Source of the DNA: Cladophialophora immunda | Taxonomy: Eukaryota; Ascomycota; Eurotiomycetes; Chaetothyriales; Herpotrichiellaceae | NCBI RefSeq assembly: GCF_000835495.1 | Contig: NW_015622541.1 | Location: 2,232,001 to 2,296,000, forward strand | Length of the DNA: 64,000 bases | Reading direction: 5' to 3' | Position numbers and translations under genes: made by a program | In this document: positions 46,701-56,458 of the stretch, piece by piece | How the letters are laid out: every line of letters starts with the position of its first letter | Position numbering within the stretch: the stretch's first letter is position 1 | The notes under the pieces: model-generated | Database searches by the model: none | What the model was told of the DNA's origin: nothing | The model's input: the letters and a program-made list of their open reading frames with translations, nothing else

Positions 46701-47408
46701 GTAATATTTGTGCTTTGAGATAAGTGGGTAGTCCGGGGGCTTTTGCTGTTCGTATTCCTGAAGAACATCGTCAAGTTTGCTCGGGACTGAGTCCAGATCT
46801 TGAATATCCTGTTGCTCGACTTTCGAGTTACAGCCTATGCATTGGAGGATAAAGTTGACCAGGTCTCGCAACGCTCGGACACTGTCCTTTTGTGCCGCTT
46901 CAAACCACGAAGAGGCGGCATCTTCGGGCGACTGTCCCCTCCCGAAAACTTCGGCGTAGAGTCCTTGTTGATGCGCCTGGCTGGGTCGGGCACGCGCTTT
47001 GCTTGATTTTGAGGCACGTACAGCAGGTTTTCTTTGAATGTTAGCTGACCGAATGGCCAAGGCTGTGCTGGTCCCGGAGGTTGTCTTTGCGCGCTTAGTT
47101 GCAGGCTTTGCAGCGGCTGCTTTTGCTCTCTGCGCTCGTCGTTGGGCTCTCACTTCCTCCTCGTCTGGCTCACCCTCATCCTCGTCGTCCTCGTCGTCCT
47201 CTTCTTCATCCTCTTCCTCGGACTCGTCGTCTTCATCATCGTCTTCTCCGTCAGGCGATTCCGCTACTCTTTTTCTTTTGCCAGCACCATTCGTGAGCAC
47301 ACCATTGTCGCGAAATTCCTGCGAGTAGATTTCGGGCTTGCGAGCCACTCTGCCTGACCGGCGACGGGATTCTGGTGGGTCATTCTGTGCGCTATCGATG
47401 AGTTCCAT
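43737..47408 (-). CDS. SCC3: cohesin subunit SCC3/Psc3 (STAG domain)
   Basis: A nuclear cohesin subunit that binds the kleisin SCC1 and DNA and holds sister chromatids together. 1223 codons with no intron. I take ATG 47408 (MELIDSAQ); the frame is open upstream but has no ATG there. The N-terminus is basic with RRRSGRVARKPEIYS, then a long acidic run and another basic patch with RAKAAAAKPATKRAK. The STAG domain spans about residues 200-320 (RDLVNFILQCIGCNSKVEQ, FFRAIIRVLHTSSAFYD). The stromalin conserved segment lies about 330-480 (FDTVYVHRYRDVEERIRAPC, then NWIVLYRKMFL, YLGWVLND). HEAT-like helices follow, then an acidic/basic low-complexity C-terminus. Length and order match SCC3 orthologues. 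Confidence 0.95.
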   Translation of the reverse strand: MELIDSAQNDPPESRRRSGRVARKPEIYSQEFRDNGVLTNGAGKRKRVAESPDGEDDDEDDESEEEDEEEDDEDDEDEGEPDEEEVRAQRRAQRAKAAAAKPATKRAKTTSGTSTALAIRSANIQRKPAVRASKSSKARARPSQAHQQGLYAEVFGRGQSPEDAASSWFEAAQKDSVRALRDLVNFILQCIGCNSKVEQQDIQDLDSVPSKLDDVLQEYEQQKPPDYPLISKHKYYAGFQGVLEEFFRAIIRVLHTSSAFYDQPEIYDNIHVWVATMSGANYKSFRHTATIISLAMSTALCEVAKELQDIMATSKAQLDAEKKKKNPNKGRIKTIEESQRAAEIKLDAIDTQLRDAFDTVYVHRYRDVEERIRAPCVAALGNWIVLYRKMFLEGQYLRYLGWVLNDTSARTRLEDIKQLKKLFNNKNNIAALRAFTDRFRSRLVEMGARDADTSVRVEAIELLDRLRDAELLEPDDIDTIGRLIFDSEPRIRKAVAKFFVSNIEDLYRATIEDFEETLYDAALPDAKDVEELMVPTKSWIKFKCLGSVLAGYDNDEESLDGTTVQPLAMKSISDSRYTLATQSIFPYMTELHMWENLAGYLLYDHTSIPSQGDDDDIDFQVQQAYKLSAGEDTILLDVLHAAVKSYLQSILEPPAGRRTNAMRDQIREKQESAAQNLTALLPQLLNKFGSAPQAASSILRIEQLLDMGLINELQSGEASYSAILDDITKQFTSHSDKQVLAAASAALRNARSYEPSKEAANAKVQEIWTESVTTLANLLQGEGIGTRGTLDKPSLAEVVNTIIRLAELAGVHDCSHVIEGKFGPGPSRKRKGNTGSPPTLLSLLLQLLQRGVPDQDTTAAFAELEDHLCAAVVELFSRYFRWKMFGLKKAINTNDEAQLSTTSLDEFARTRREFVDNIASVIQMRRPLDPVRYQAILSVLELFALFATIRNMRPEKGDLDDDLEQNLRSLITYIPDDIVKEVMITYEKMEQSFAKKTHRKIESISQKRKPKGSAGGNEEDEEDIEKPPEDSDEERDGSDDGEDEDEMDEDEERKKGRSAKKQAALLTEQKLCELTSKIIFTLVGGTIRNEKAVRERLMLNRTKLGKNYSVLVGYLDEKKKPADRKEAKDVSEKEKAGKKGDKEKDKAGKKAISVEMVLEDDDIDDPDAPLNEEEQDEDEAQRQRELQEDEIEDHGSDEDEDGAPKAREGSPDGGSDDDEIMGD

Positions 47409-48263
47409 GATTTCCCACTGGCGGGGTTGGTTGTGGAAGACCACGTTGCGAGGCTCGAAAAGGGGAATGTAGACAGTGGCGGCCTGGTGAATGGCCCAAT
47501 TTCAACGAATTGGAGGTCAAATAGGCGGAGGAGCAGGAAGGCGCAAATGCGCAGAGTGCGAATCAAGCAGAATAGAATGAATTGTTTGAAGCCTGTCTCG
47601 AGAGCAACACGCAAGGGAAACGCGTGACGCGCAGGGTGGATTGAAGTGGAGTTTTCCAGCGGTGGAGGTAGCGAGGCAGCGACACCAACGATCCCTACCG
47701 GCACACACTGCCAAAAGGGAAGATTTGGGCGGCACGGGCGACTCCGCGCTTGGCGGGGTTGCTTGCTACCTCTGTGCACCTAACTGGCAGCCTCCCTCTA
47801 AGCACGTTTTATTAACGGGACGCCCTCTTCTCGGCTGCCTCATACCTACCTAGGTACTTAGTTAGGCTCGCTGATACAGCGCGGTTTAGGGGTTATTTGG
47901 GGCCCATCTTTGCAAAACGGGCTGACCTGGTGCCCGGGTAGAGGCGCCCACAGGGAGAAACCCCGCCATGCCACTTCCCGTGGGTTCCTGCACAGGTTCC
48001 CCAGCCCGCACGAAGAGGCTGGTTGCTTTTGAGCCTTCTGACCTACCAGTACTCGATATCTCGTACAGACTTGGGATTCTTGACCTGGAAGACGCAGCCG
48101 ATCAACCACCAACTGCCCCCCTCCAACCATTCAGGCACTCTGCCACTGGATCGGTTCATCCTGTCGAACCTCGGCGTCCACCAGTATCCAAGGCTGTCCC
48201 ACAGAATGGCACAAGTACTGGTCTAGTCATATCTTGTCGTAACCGTTGCTGGATGTGCAAGGC
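47409..48263. other. divergent intergenic region, no gene seen
   Basis: About 855 bp containing the SCC3 and UreD promoters. A perfect 10-bp palindrome TACCTAGGTA lies at 47847-47856. Confidence 0.45.
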
Positions 48264-49250
48264 ATGTCTCTACCGATCTCGCCGTTCGCAGCTTCATCCT
48301 CGGTAGCAGGAAGCGGCGAAATCATTCTGGCCCTCCTCCCACCAGCGAGGCAAGTTCTTTCGAGATGTACATACCAATATCCTCTCAAACTTATTGCTCC
48401 TGACCCTCACCATTCGAGCGAGGAAAAGCACGTGACGGTTGTTTTCCTGCTCACCTATGGAGGCGGTTTGGTGGGAGGTGACCAGATCAGTCTCAAAGTC
48501 GACCTGCAAGATGCTACGAGGCTTGTCCTCGTCACCCAAGGAAGTACCAAGATCTTCAAGTCACCCCAGAGATCAGTCGTCAGCAGACAAATTCTAGACG
48601 TCAGGATCGGATCTCATGCTTCCCTGTGCTATCTACCAGATCCGACTCAGCCGTTTGCGGAGAGTGTCTACGAGCAGAAGCAGACCTTTTATGTGCAGCC
48701 AGACGCCACTAGCAGTTTGCTGATGCTTGACTGGGTGAGTGAAGGCCGCCGCGCAAGAGGCGAGAGCTGGACACTCTGGAGTTGGAAAGGCAGGAATGAG
48801 GTTAGAGAATTCGACGAGCGATCAAAAGGACGACTGCTACTTCGCGACGCAGTAATGCTCCACGACGATGGACTTGGAAGTACAGGATTACTAGACAAAT
48901 CCAACAACATGGGCATTTTTGGGACATTGATCATCCATGGTCCTATCTTCAGCAAACTCGGGGACTTCTTCATGCAGGAGTTCACAAGCCAACCGCGCAT
49001 CGGAGCGAAAAATTGGACGTCAAATGATGGCATAGCTCAGGGTAAGGCAGTCGACCAGATCGAGCAAGCTAGTCAACACGAAAAACAGGATGGTATCCTG
49101 TGGACCGCAGCGAAGACAAGAGGCTTCGTCCTGGTGAAATTTGGAGCAAAGGAGGTCGATGGCGCAAAAAGATGGCTTGGACGACTTCTGAGACACGAAG
49201 GCACGGTTGAACGAAGTTTTGGACATCAGGCACTCATTTGCCTCAAGTGA
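48264..49250 (+). CDS. ureD: urease accessory protein UreD
   Basis: A chaperone that, with UreF and UreG, loads nickel into urease. 328 residues from ATG 48264 (MSLPISPFAASS); the frame is open further upstream but has no ATG there. UreD signatures are VTVVFLLTYGGGLVGGDQISL, LVTQGSTKIFKS, LCYLPDPTQPFAESVYEQ, LLMLDWVSEGRRARGE and the C-terminal LRHEGTVERSFGHQALICLK. It is intronless in this model. Other urease genes are not in the window. The gene is convergent with uracil phosphoribosyltransferase, the stop codons being about 150 bp apart. Confidence 0.94.
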   Translation: MSLPISPFAASSSVAGSGEIILALLPPARQVLSRCTYQYPLKLIAPDPHHSSEEKHVTVVFLLTYGGGLVGGDQISLKVDLQDATRLVLVTQGSTKIFKSPQRSVVSRQILDVRIGSHASLCYLPDPTQPFAESVYEQKQTFYVQPDATSSLLMLDWVSEGRRARGESWTLWSWKGRNEVREFDERSKGRLLLRDAVMLHDDGLGSTGLLDKSNNMGIFGTLIIHGPIFSKLGDFFMQEFTSQPRIGAKNWTSNDGIAQGKAVDQIEQASQHEKQDGILWTAAKTRGFVLVKFGAKEVDGAKRWLGRLLRHEGTVERSFGHQALICLK

Positions 49251-49400
49251 CAGGGTGGTCCTTTATTCCCGGCGGCCATCTAAGAGAGGGTGACGGTACG
49301 ACGGCTGCCACTGGTACCGAATAACTCTAGGGAAAATGAAAGCTCTTCCTGGGTCGGCAAATCCATCAGCTCCCGAGGCGAAACTGTCGACTCCTGCCCG

Positions 49401-50193
49401 TCACTTTCCTATGGTCAGAAAAAGACGATCACCGACATCCCCAAGGCCCGGTTTAATCATGCCTTTATCAGTCAAGTCATCGTCGATGCCGCCCGCCCAT
49501 ACCTGTGTGCCCTCTGGCCATTCCGCAGCGGCTCTTGTTATACCTGGGATAGCTCCCAAAACGCACAAAAAGATGATCTTCTCGACACCCCAGTCCTTCA
49601 GGCTTTGGATCGCAGCGCATGCTGTCGCACCTGTGGCGCAGACGGGGTCGACGACAATAGCGAGCTTCGCCACTGATTCCGGGGATTGAGGGAGGTTGTT
49701 GTAGTATTCAACAGGTTGCAGAGTCATCTTTTCACGGAATAGGCCGAGATGGTGGATCGAGACGGAATCAGGCAGGAGAGTTTGTATTGCTGCGATGAGC
49801 ATCAGTTTCTGAGGTATTCCCTTGAGACCAACTAGCACACCTTCGACCATACCGAGTCCGCTTCTCAGGATGGGGACAACGGTGAGTTTGGTGCAATCAA
49901 TGGCCTCATAGGGGTACTCATATCCGATAGGGGTCTCAGCCTACATCAAACCAAGGGTCAGTCTGGATCTCAATCAGCGCGGATGCTCCCAAGGACAAAG
50001 GAGACGGACTCACTGTTCCAACCGAGTCGATATCGAGTTGCGCAAGCGCCTCGGCCCCTAGCAACAGGGTAATCTCATGAATAAGGGTCTTTGTCTCGCG
50101 AGCATTGGTACTCTTGGATCTCAGCTGGCTGAGCTTTGCGCGAAGACAAGGGTGTTTGGAAAGATGGACATTGGGTGGTAGAGACGACGCCAT
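49401..50193 (-). CDS. FUR1: uracil phosphoribosyltransferase (pyrimidine salvage)
   Basis: Converts uracil and PRPP to UMP. Exon 1 begins at ATG 50193 (MASSLPPNVHLSKHPCLRAKL). An intron of about 70 nt (donor after DSVGT) leads to AETPIGYEYPYEAID, and the protein totals roughly 242 residues. Family motifs are PILRSGLGMVEG, LQPVEYYNNLP, the PRPP loop IVVDPVCATGATACAA and the C-terminal uracil-binding GLGDVGDRLFLTIGK, ending at TAA. The PRPP loop reads CATGATA where ATGGTA is more usual; the change is conservative. No neighbouring pyrimidine gene is present. Confidence 0.94.
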
Positions 50194-51068
50194 ATCTACG
50201 GAAAGGACGGAGGTGCGATAAGAGGGTGTAAGAAGAATAGAAACGCAAGCATAGAGTGGTCGAATGCGACGTTGACTCTGTATCTAGAATTTGGAGTCGG
50301 ATGCAACAACGGCCGCGTTTCTTGTCGACTATTATCTCTGGACTGCGCCAGTGTCGATTGAAAGCACCCGCCACAGACCCCGAACTTCGAGCTGTGCCAG
50401 CCTAGTAAGCCTATGGTGTCAGTGGTGGGGGAAAGGACCAGGGAGGGAGGGGCACCAAAGCACATGTGCTCTGCTGTAGTAGTAGTGGTGGTGTTCCACG
50501 GCGGATTCCGATCTCCAGTCTTCGTGTTATCTTCGTGTCTGCTCGCCATTGTTGCAGGATGCCCGTCAGAGAGAGCACAACTCGGGTGAGAAGTTGAGGG
50601 TTCTAGGACTCTGCGAGAAGTTTGGTCAACCCAGTCGGACGCGCATGAATACACAGTGAAGCTAAGGTAACCAATTGGTAGGAGGCGGCTGAGTGCGCAG
50701 ACTCTGGCGCAGATGCTGGTACCGAGAAAGAGTGCGTCACTCTCAATAATGGGAGGTGTTCCGGTTCGAACGGCAATTTGCTCTCGAATCCGCAGTTACT
50801 CCGCTGCACCCAAACATTTCTCCTCTCATCACTCACGATTCTTCGAGGAGCATGGACGCGATGATTGTCCCCTCCTTCTTCGATCCTCCTCTGTCATGAT
50901 TCTGCTATTGATGCAGGTGTGCGTGAAGTGCCTGCGACCGCCCCAGATCTCAATTCTCCCTTGACCGAGTCCGATCGGGATCGATACGATCAACTTCACG
51001 GTACCTCTCTAAAGATAACATATCGAACGGTGCGAGAGAAACTGCAACTACGGCTCAGGGCGACAAAA
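50194..51068. other. divergent intergenic region, no confident gene
   Basis: About 875 bp between UPRT and the fluoride exporter. A 5' exon of the exporter could lie here, since its frame is open upstream to about 50865 but has no ATG. A plausible acceptor (TGATGCAG) sits at about 50917. Confidence 0.4.
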
Positions 51069-52454
51069 ATGCACGATCACCATCGAGCATGGACTGGAGA
51101 GAGGCGGAGGAGGGGAGGTGATGAGGAGGAGCTGACGGAGATGGCTGTCCCGCCCCCAGCTCAGCCAGAAGACCCCAGACGTCCTTCGCTAGAAGATGTT
51201 GAACGCCGGCTAAGTCGACACTATACAGCAGATCGAAGCGAAGCACTGGGCGAATTGGCGGCACCTGAACCCCTTCCGTCAGGTGAAAAACCGAGTGATG
51301 AAGAAAGTGGAGCTCATCGCCCAAGTCTGGAGGAGGCGCAACAAGAGGAGGAGGGCGAGGAGGGCGAGGAAGGCGAGGAAGGGACCAAGGCCCTGGAATC
51401 CACCCATTCATATATCGCGACAGAGGTTTACATAATCTCTTGGTTGGTTTTGTTTTCGCTCTTTGGGACTTTGGCACGATTGGGAGTCGAAGCTATCACA
51501 TTGTATCCGAATTCACCTTTTGCCAGCCGGGTACTATGGGCCAACCTGGGAGGCTCGTTCTTCCTTGGCTTTCTTACGGAAGACCGTCAACTGTTCCGAA
51601 ACGAATGGGGGTCAGGGGACCCCAGTGCACCAGCATCGGACCATATCAAGGTCAAAAAGACCATTCCACTCTACATCGGCCTTGCTACGGGTTTCTGTGG
51701 CTCCTTCACGTCATTTTCCTCCTTCATCCGCGACTGCTTTTTGGCCTTGACGAATGATCTCGAGTCGCCTTCGCCGACCTTACCCTACCACGTGGACCCG
51801 GTTATTGCGCATAGGAGTGGCGGTTTTTCATTCTTGGCCCTCCTCGCCATCTTGATAGTTCATCCGGCCATCTCTTTGGCAGGGTTGATGGTGGGTGCAC
51901 AGTTAGCTCTGGTGCTTCAACCGGTCACGCCAACGCTACCATTCGCATTCTGTCGCAAAGTCCTGGATCCGTTGGGTGTCATTCTTGGCTTTGGCTGCTG
52001 GCTTGGAGCAGTCTTTTTGGCTATTTGGCCCGCGGGGAATGACATCCACTGGAGGTTCCGGGCGGTTTTTCCGCTGGTGTTCGCACCACTGGGCTGTCTC
52101 CTTCGCTTCTACGCGTCCAAGCACATGAACGCTATCATACCATCCTTTCCGCTGGGCACATTCGCTGTCAATATTTTTGGAACAGCAATCCTAGGCATGG
52201 CGTTTGATTTGCAACACTCGAGCACCATCGCCGCCTCCGGGTCCAACGCTTGTGCGGTGCTTCAGGGGGTCATGGAAGGATTTTGCGGGTGCCTCACAAC
52301 GGTCAGCACGTGGGTCGCGGAAATCCAGGGACTTCGTCGAAGACATGGTTGGATCTATGGTGCTGGCAGCGTGGCTGTCGCATTGGCATTACTGGTGGTG
52401 ATCATGGGGTCGATGGGATGGACTGTTGGCTTTGTCCCACCGACTTGCAGCTGA
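51069..52454 (+). CDS. FEX1: fluoride export protein (CrcB/FEX family)
   Basis: A plasma-membrane fluoride channel that keeps cytosolic fluoride low. 461 residues from ATG 51069 (MHDHHRAWTGER). The first 120 residues or so are hydrophilic with a glutamate-glycine run. Two fused CrcB halves follow. The first has GTLARLGVEAI, WANLGGSFFLGFL and TGFCGSFTSFSSF; the second has LGCLLRFYASKHM, FPLGTFAVNIFGTAILG and EGFCGCLTTVSTWV. The duplicated GFCG(S/C) and asparagine motifs line the fluoride path in FEX proteins. A linker helix (about ISLAGLMVGAQLALVL) inverts the second half, as in yeast FEX1. No intron is needed, though a non-coding 5' exon is possible. Confidence 0.93.
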   Translation: MHDHHRAWTGERRRRGGDEEELTEMAVPPPAQPEDPRRPSLEDVERRLSRHYTADRSEALGELAAPEPLPSGEKPSDEESGAHRPSLEEAQQEEEGEEGEEGEEGTKALESTHSYIATEVYIISWLVLFSLFGTLARLGVEAITLYPNSPFASRVLWANLGGSFFLGFLTEDRQLFRNEWGSGDPSAPASDHIKVKKTIPLYIGLATGFCGSFTSFSSFIRDCFLALTNDLESPSPTLPYHVDPVIAHRSGGFSFLALLAILIVHPAISLAGLMVGAQLALVLQPVTPTLPFAFCRKVLDPLGVILGFGCWLGAVFLAIWPAGNDIHWRFRAVFPLVFAPLGCLLRFYASKHMNAIIPSFPLGTFAVNIFGTAILGMAFDLQHSSTIAASGSNACAVLQGVMEGFCGCLTTVSTWVAEIQGLRRRHGWIYGAGSVAVALALLVVIMGSMGWTVGFVPPTCS

Positions 52455-54464
52455 GCATACATGTTTCACTCCTGGTCAGCGTCTGAAAATGTACAGTGAT
52501 GTGCGAGTTCGAAGTCCTATTTGGCAAATCAAAAAGGGTTTTGAGGACAAGTCGAGTGGATTCAGATTACTTAGACGCCCTACTAGAAATAGTCAAGCGC
52601 AGCGCCACTGTCCCACTTCAAGTTACAGGAAAGAAGAATACAAAACATGTGTCATTTGAGACTATCTTGCGCGGTTGTAACCTCCAATTTTCTCGATATG
52701 TCTCTCGATACGATAGACAGTCCTTTGATTGTGTTGTACTGTCGTCGACATCGTGCCTCTTCATGCTGCCATGCACGAATAGCTGATAAGCGGCGCAGAA
52801 ATATGCCTAATGCTCCTCCTCTTGAACTTCCGAGCATTGTTTCTCACACATTGTCGCCAACCACCTTTCTGGCATTGTGCATATCGGCGCGAGGACAGAA
52901 ACCGACTACCATCGTTTCAATGTAATTGGACAGACTTAAGTCCACGCCAATCAACATCGATGTCCAACTCTGAAATGTACGGAACAGGCAGCCTCCTCGG
53001 CCATAGATGCCTGCATCCTGGAACTCACCAGCATGTGGTTGCTGCACGACAAGGAGGGGGCCAATAGACCTCACGCAGCATACAGAGGAGGCAGCCTGAA
53101 GATGCCAAACGATACCAGACGAATCTAACTGGTACTGTGCGGCCGGGGCCATGAAGGTCTAGAATCAGTCTGCTTTTGCATGCATTGTGATTTGGGATTT
53201 CACATTTTCTGCAAGTGGCTGGCTTGCTCTGGAGCTGGTCGAACTTGGGCTGGCTGGGTGTTGAGCTGGTTAAACTTGGGCTGGCTGAGCGCTCAGCTCA
53301 GTTCAGTTGATGGCTTCTTGTGTAACACGAGGGCAGAAGCGTTGAACATAAAAGCCCGTCCTGCTTCTTCCCAGATTTTGACGAAGTTTGGGACCAATTC
53401 ACCACTCGACTACGACAAAGAGCCTTGAACATTCTATCGTGCATACGAGCTAAGTGAAACAACAAGTAAGTACAGCCCAAAGGCCTTGACTAGGGCAGAG
53501 AGCGAATGTTGTCCAAGGACGACAGAGAAGACAACTTCAAGCACCAGCATCGTTGGCGACTTGACTTACATCTTTTTCAACAAACCTTACACGACGTATA
53601 TTGACTGAGCGCGATTCCTCACCCACAGATTCTTTGTGGATTTCAGGACATGTATTTCGCTCACCACTGTATCCAGATCATCTAGAGAAACAAATGTTTG
53701 AACTCCATCTGCTTTGCAGCAGAGTGCTCAGCACTTGGACATTGGCACGTCGGCATGTATTTATATGCATTAGTCTATATATGGCTTAGTCTATACTAAC
53801 GGAGTAACCACCTCTCTTCTGGCATTGGCTACATCTTGATTGGCTGACCGGCTTGTATCCCAGGGGAGCCAATCGGGGCTAGTGAAGCTTGAGTCCGACT
53901 TTTCCTGCTTCCGTCCTCCGACTCTGTTACTTTTCTTGATTGCCCGGCCTCCTGCCACGCGTCAGCATCAGCACCGCTCCTCTTGGTTTCTGTACAGCCC
54001 TCGCTTGTCGTCCTGCACGCCTCTTTCGTTCCCCTACCAAGTTGCATCTTTACTGCTCACAGGGTCCCTCACCAGCAGCTGCCGACTCTCGTTTGGTTGG
54101 ATGGCCCCGAGCAGCTGTTAGCCCCCAACCCGAGTGTCCGTATCACCATATCGCGGTGCGCCCCCCGAGCGACTGTCTCCGACCACCATTGAGGCTTTGA
54201 CTGGAATTCAGCCAACTCCTAGTCGAGACTGCGACATTGCGAATCGCCTCTGACATTGCGCCGCGAGTCTGATTGACATATTCTTGGGCTGGACTTGTTC
54301 TTCGCCCGGCCTACTATCGAGGATACCTATCACAACGTGTCCAGCGCAGCGACTGTCCTAGGAAAGGGCATGTTGTGAATCGATACACACATAGCGGATG
54401 TGATTTGCAGCACGGCCATCACCCATACTTTGATACCGACGACATCGCAGCCGTGTTCAGCACA
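52455..54464. other. intergenic region of 2 kb, no gene seen
   Basis: Short open frames have no domains or coding pattern. It includes the 25-nt direct repeat at 53232-53287 and low-complexity C/T-rich stretches before the KRE1-like gene. Confidence 0.4.
53232..53287 (+). repeat. 25-nt imperfect direct repeat, two copies
   Basis: Units at 53232-53256 and 53263-53287 differ at two positions and start 31 bp apart. The core is AACTTGGGCTGGCTG. A GAGCGCTC palindrome follows within the next few bases. Confidence 0.75.
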
Positions 54465-55223
54465 ATGTCGCCGAAGACCGTCACGACCTTCCTCCTCTCC
54501 TCCCTTATCTACAGCACCACCCGTGCTTTCGTTCCTCTGGATATCCACCCACCCATAGACAATAACGCTTTACAACCCGTACCGTCTGATCTCGACACAG
54601 TCCATTGGGTTCCTATCGCAACCCTCGAGCCTATTTCTATCACGCCTTATCCTGCATCCTCAGTACCCACGCCTACTCCGTCTCCTCTTGAGGAAGAAAA
54701 TGAATACCATATTCTCCCCTTGGGTCTCGATGCCAACGCAGTCCCCGAGCTGAGAGTACGGCAAGTAACAGGCCAGGGTGCAGCCGCTGCCGCTCCGACG
54801 GCTATCAATCAAGTTAGTCCGATCACAACATACTACATCAACAAGGAGATTGCGCCGGGTCAAGTCACGCAAGTGCCCGTGGTCTATACCCAGACTTTCG
54901 TACCCATTCCAGATCAATGGTCCAGCGCAGGTGCAGGAACGATCGGACTGGGGACCATTTCGGGCACTGTGGGACAGGTGAGGAGCAAGAGAAGTCTACC
55001 GACTCAGGCTCCTTTGGCAGGGGAGAAGCCCGTGCAAGAGGGCAGTGTTGACGAGGACGTTCGATCACCCACTCCAACCCACACGGACGCCGTGCCTCTC
55101 GCGGGCGAGCAGAAGGCGGCAGACTCACCGGCGTATGCCAACGATGCGCGCCGCGCTCTCCAGGCAGGAACGCTGGCTGTTCTCGCCGTGGGCATTGCGA
55201 CGATGTGCGTGAGCTACCTGTAA
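54465..55223 (+). CDS. KRE1-like GPI-anchored cell-wall protein
   Basis: 252 residues from ATG 54465. There is an N-terminal signal peptide (SPKTVTTFLLSSLIYSTTRA), a Pro/Ser/Thr-rich middle suited to O-glycosylation, and the conserved block VPVVYTQTFVPIPDQW, then AGTIGLGTISGTVGQVRS, as in yeast KRE1, which helps assemble beta-1,6-glucan. The C-terminus is a hydrophobic tail (LAVLAVGIATMCVSYL) after small residues near SPAYANDARR, consistent with GPI attachment. It is intronless, and the frame is open upstream without an ATG. Filamentous-fungal KRE1 relatives are poorly studied, so the glucan role is by family only. Confidence 0.82.
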   Translation: MSPKTVTTFLLSSLIYSTTRAFVPLDIHPPIDNNALQPVPSDLDTVHWVPIATLEPISITPYPASSVPTPTPSPLEEENEYHILPLGLDANAVPELRVRQVTGQGAAAAAPTAINQVSPITTYYINKEIAPGQVTQVPVVYTQTFVPIPDQWSSAGAGTIGLGTISGTVGQVRSKRSLPTQAPLAGEKPVQEGSVDEDVRSPTPTHTDAVPLAGEQKAADSPAYANDARRALQAGTLAVLAVGIATMCVSYL

Positions 55224-56458
55224 AGGCCAAAAACAGGGCGGGCCACCGATCTGGTCAACAACGTGGTCAACAATGCGACAAAAGTGTAGAGAACGCCACC
55301 ATGGACGGCAAACTTATGTATATATACCACGGTATGCTTAGCCGTGGTTTTTTTGTTTTGGGGGAGGGGAGTTTATTGTTGAAAACATGAAGCCGAACAA
55401 TTGCATATAACGCCCAACAGGTCTATTTCGAGGGGCGAAATGGAAACCCAAAGGAGTTGGATGTGGTGGGAATCAGCCGAGGAATCTGCGCTTGTGTGTA
55501 TATGGAGTATGTAGAGCTCTGGACATTCCTATCCTGGCGAGGTCAATGTATACGGGCTTTTTGGGTACAGGCGAGCCATGGATTCGGGCACGATGGGGTT
55601 ATATAGACGGCAGATACGTCTTCTAATGCGACTATACGAGGTACACGGGATCTTTTCAATAGTCGTGAAGCCATGAATTATGCGGCTATACGCTTCACCG
55701 GCCCGACCTAGACGTCGAAGGCATCCTGATTGTAATTGCGCTTCGACTGGCTCACTCAGCCCACCTCAAGGAACCTACTCCCCACGGCCCCAGTTCACAT
55801 AGAGCACATGCCATAAACAAAGTCGCTACAAGTGATCAATAGCTAATATAGTTAAGACTAGAAACTAGATATATAGCCTCAATCACGCCCGAAGCTCCTG
55901 GTGTCTATTGCCCACTGAACAGGCGTTCCAATCATCTGCAATGTCGCCATAGACTGAAGGATCAGTCAAATTCTGCTCTCGCGTCCGTACCTGAAGTCGA
56001 ATCAGTCGCAGTTCAAGGTGCTCTCTGAAAAGGCCAAAATTCACGCAGAGGCATATCAATGCCTGGCCCGCATCACGGCGACGCTTCGATGAGGATGCCC
56101 GGCCGAGTATTGTTGAGGTACAGTAATCCAGTGACTGCCACCCTCACCCCAACTTTGTCCTTGCCGGGATATCGTTTGCCGGGTTACCGGACTACCGTCT
56201 ATTCTTCCCCGTCTCCATTACCGTGGGAGGTAATGTGGTACCACCTGTGAATTGCACTTGGGGACGCGACCTTGCCGTTGGGGACATGGGGTTGCCGTCA
56301 AACAAATACCAGCAAACGTCTGGATAAATATCAACGCCTTGGTAGCGTTCGTCCTTCGATTTGCCTCCAGAAAACCTTTGACGAAGGCTCTTGATCGACT
56401 TAGATCTCTTGTGTCTACCGAGTACTTTCCTTCATTCTTCGAAAGGCACGTGCCCTGC
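55224..56458. promoter_or_regulatory. intergenic region with a Zn2Cys6-like site upstream of the BVMO
   Basis: 1.2 kb without a gene. Near the BVMO start it contains TTGCCGGGAT (56161-56170) and then TGCCGGGTTACCGG (56177-56190), an inverted CCGG-N4-CCGG. The same 14-mer is upstream of the SDR gene. Confidence 0.55.
56177..56190 (+). promoter_or_regulatory. shared 14-bp element, copy 1 (BVMO upstream)
   Basis: TGCCGGGTTACCGG, about 270 bp before ATG 56459. It contains CGG-GTTA-CCG, the inverted triplet typical of Zn2Cys6 dimers, and is identical to 59897-59910. Confidence 0.6.

Noticed and set aside
47841..47860. TACCTAGGTA palindrome as a transposon end
   Set aside because: Similar short motifs recur in intergenic DNA here (for example near 20041), but no paired terminal repeats or target-site duplications were found.
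53180..53428. Small plus-strand ORF spanning the 25-nt repeat
   Set aside because: The protein texture comes from the repeat itself, and there are no splice signals or domain.
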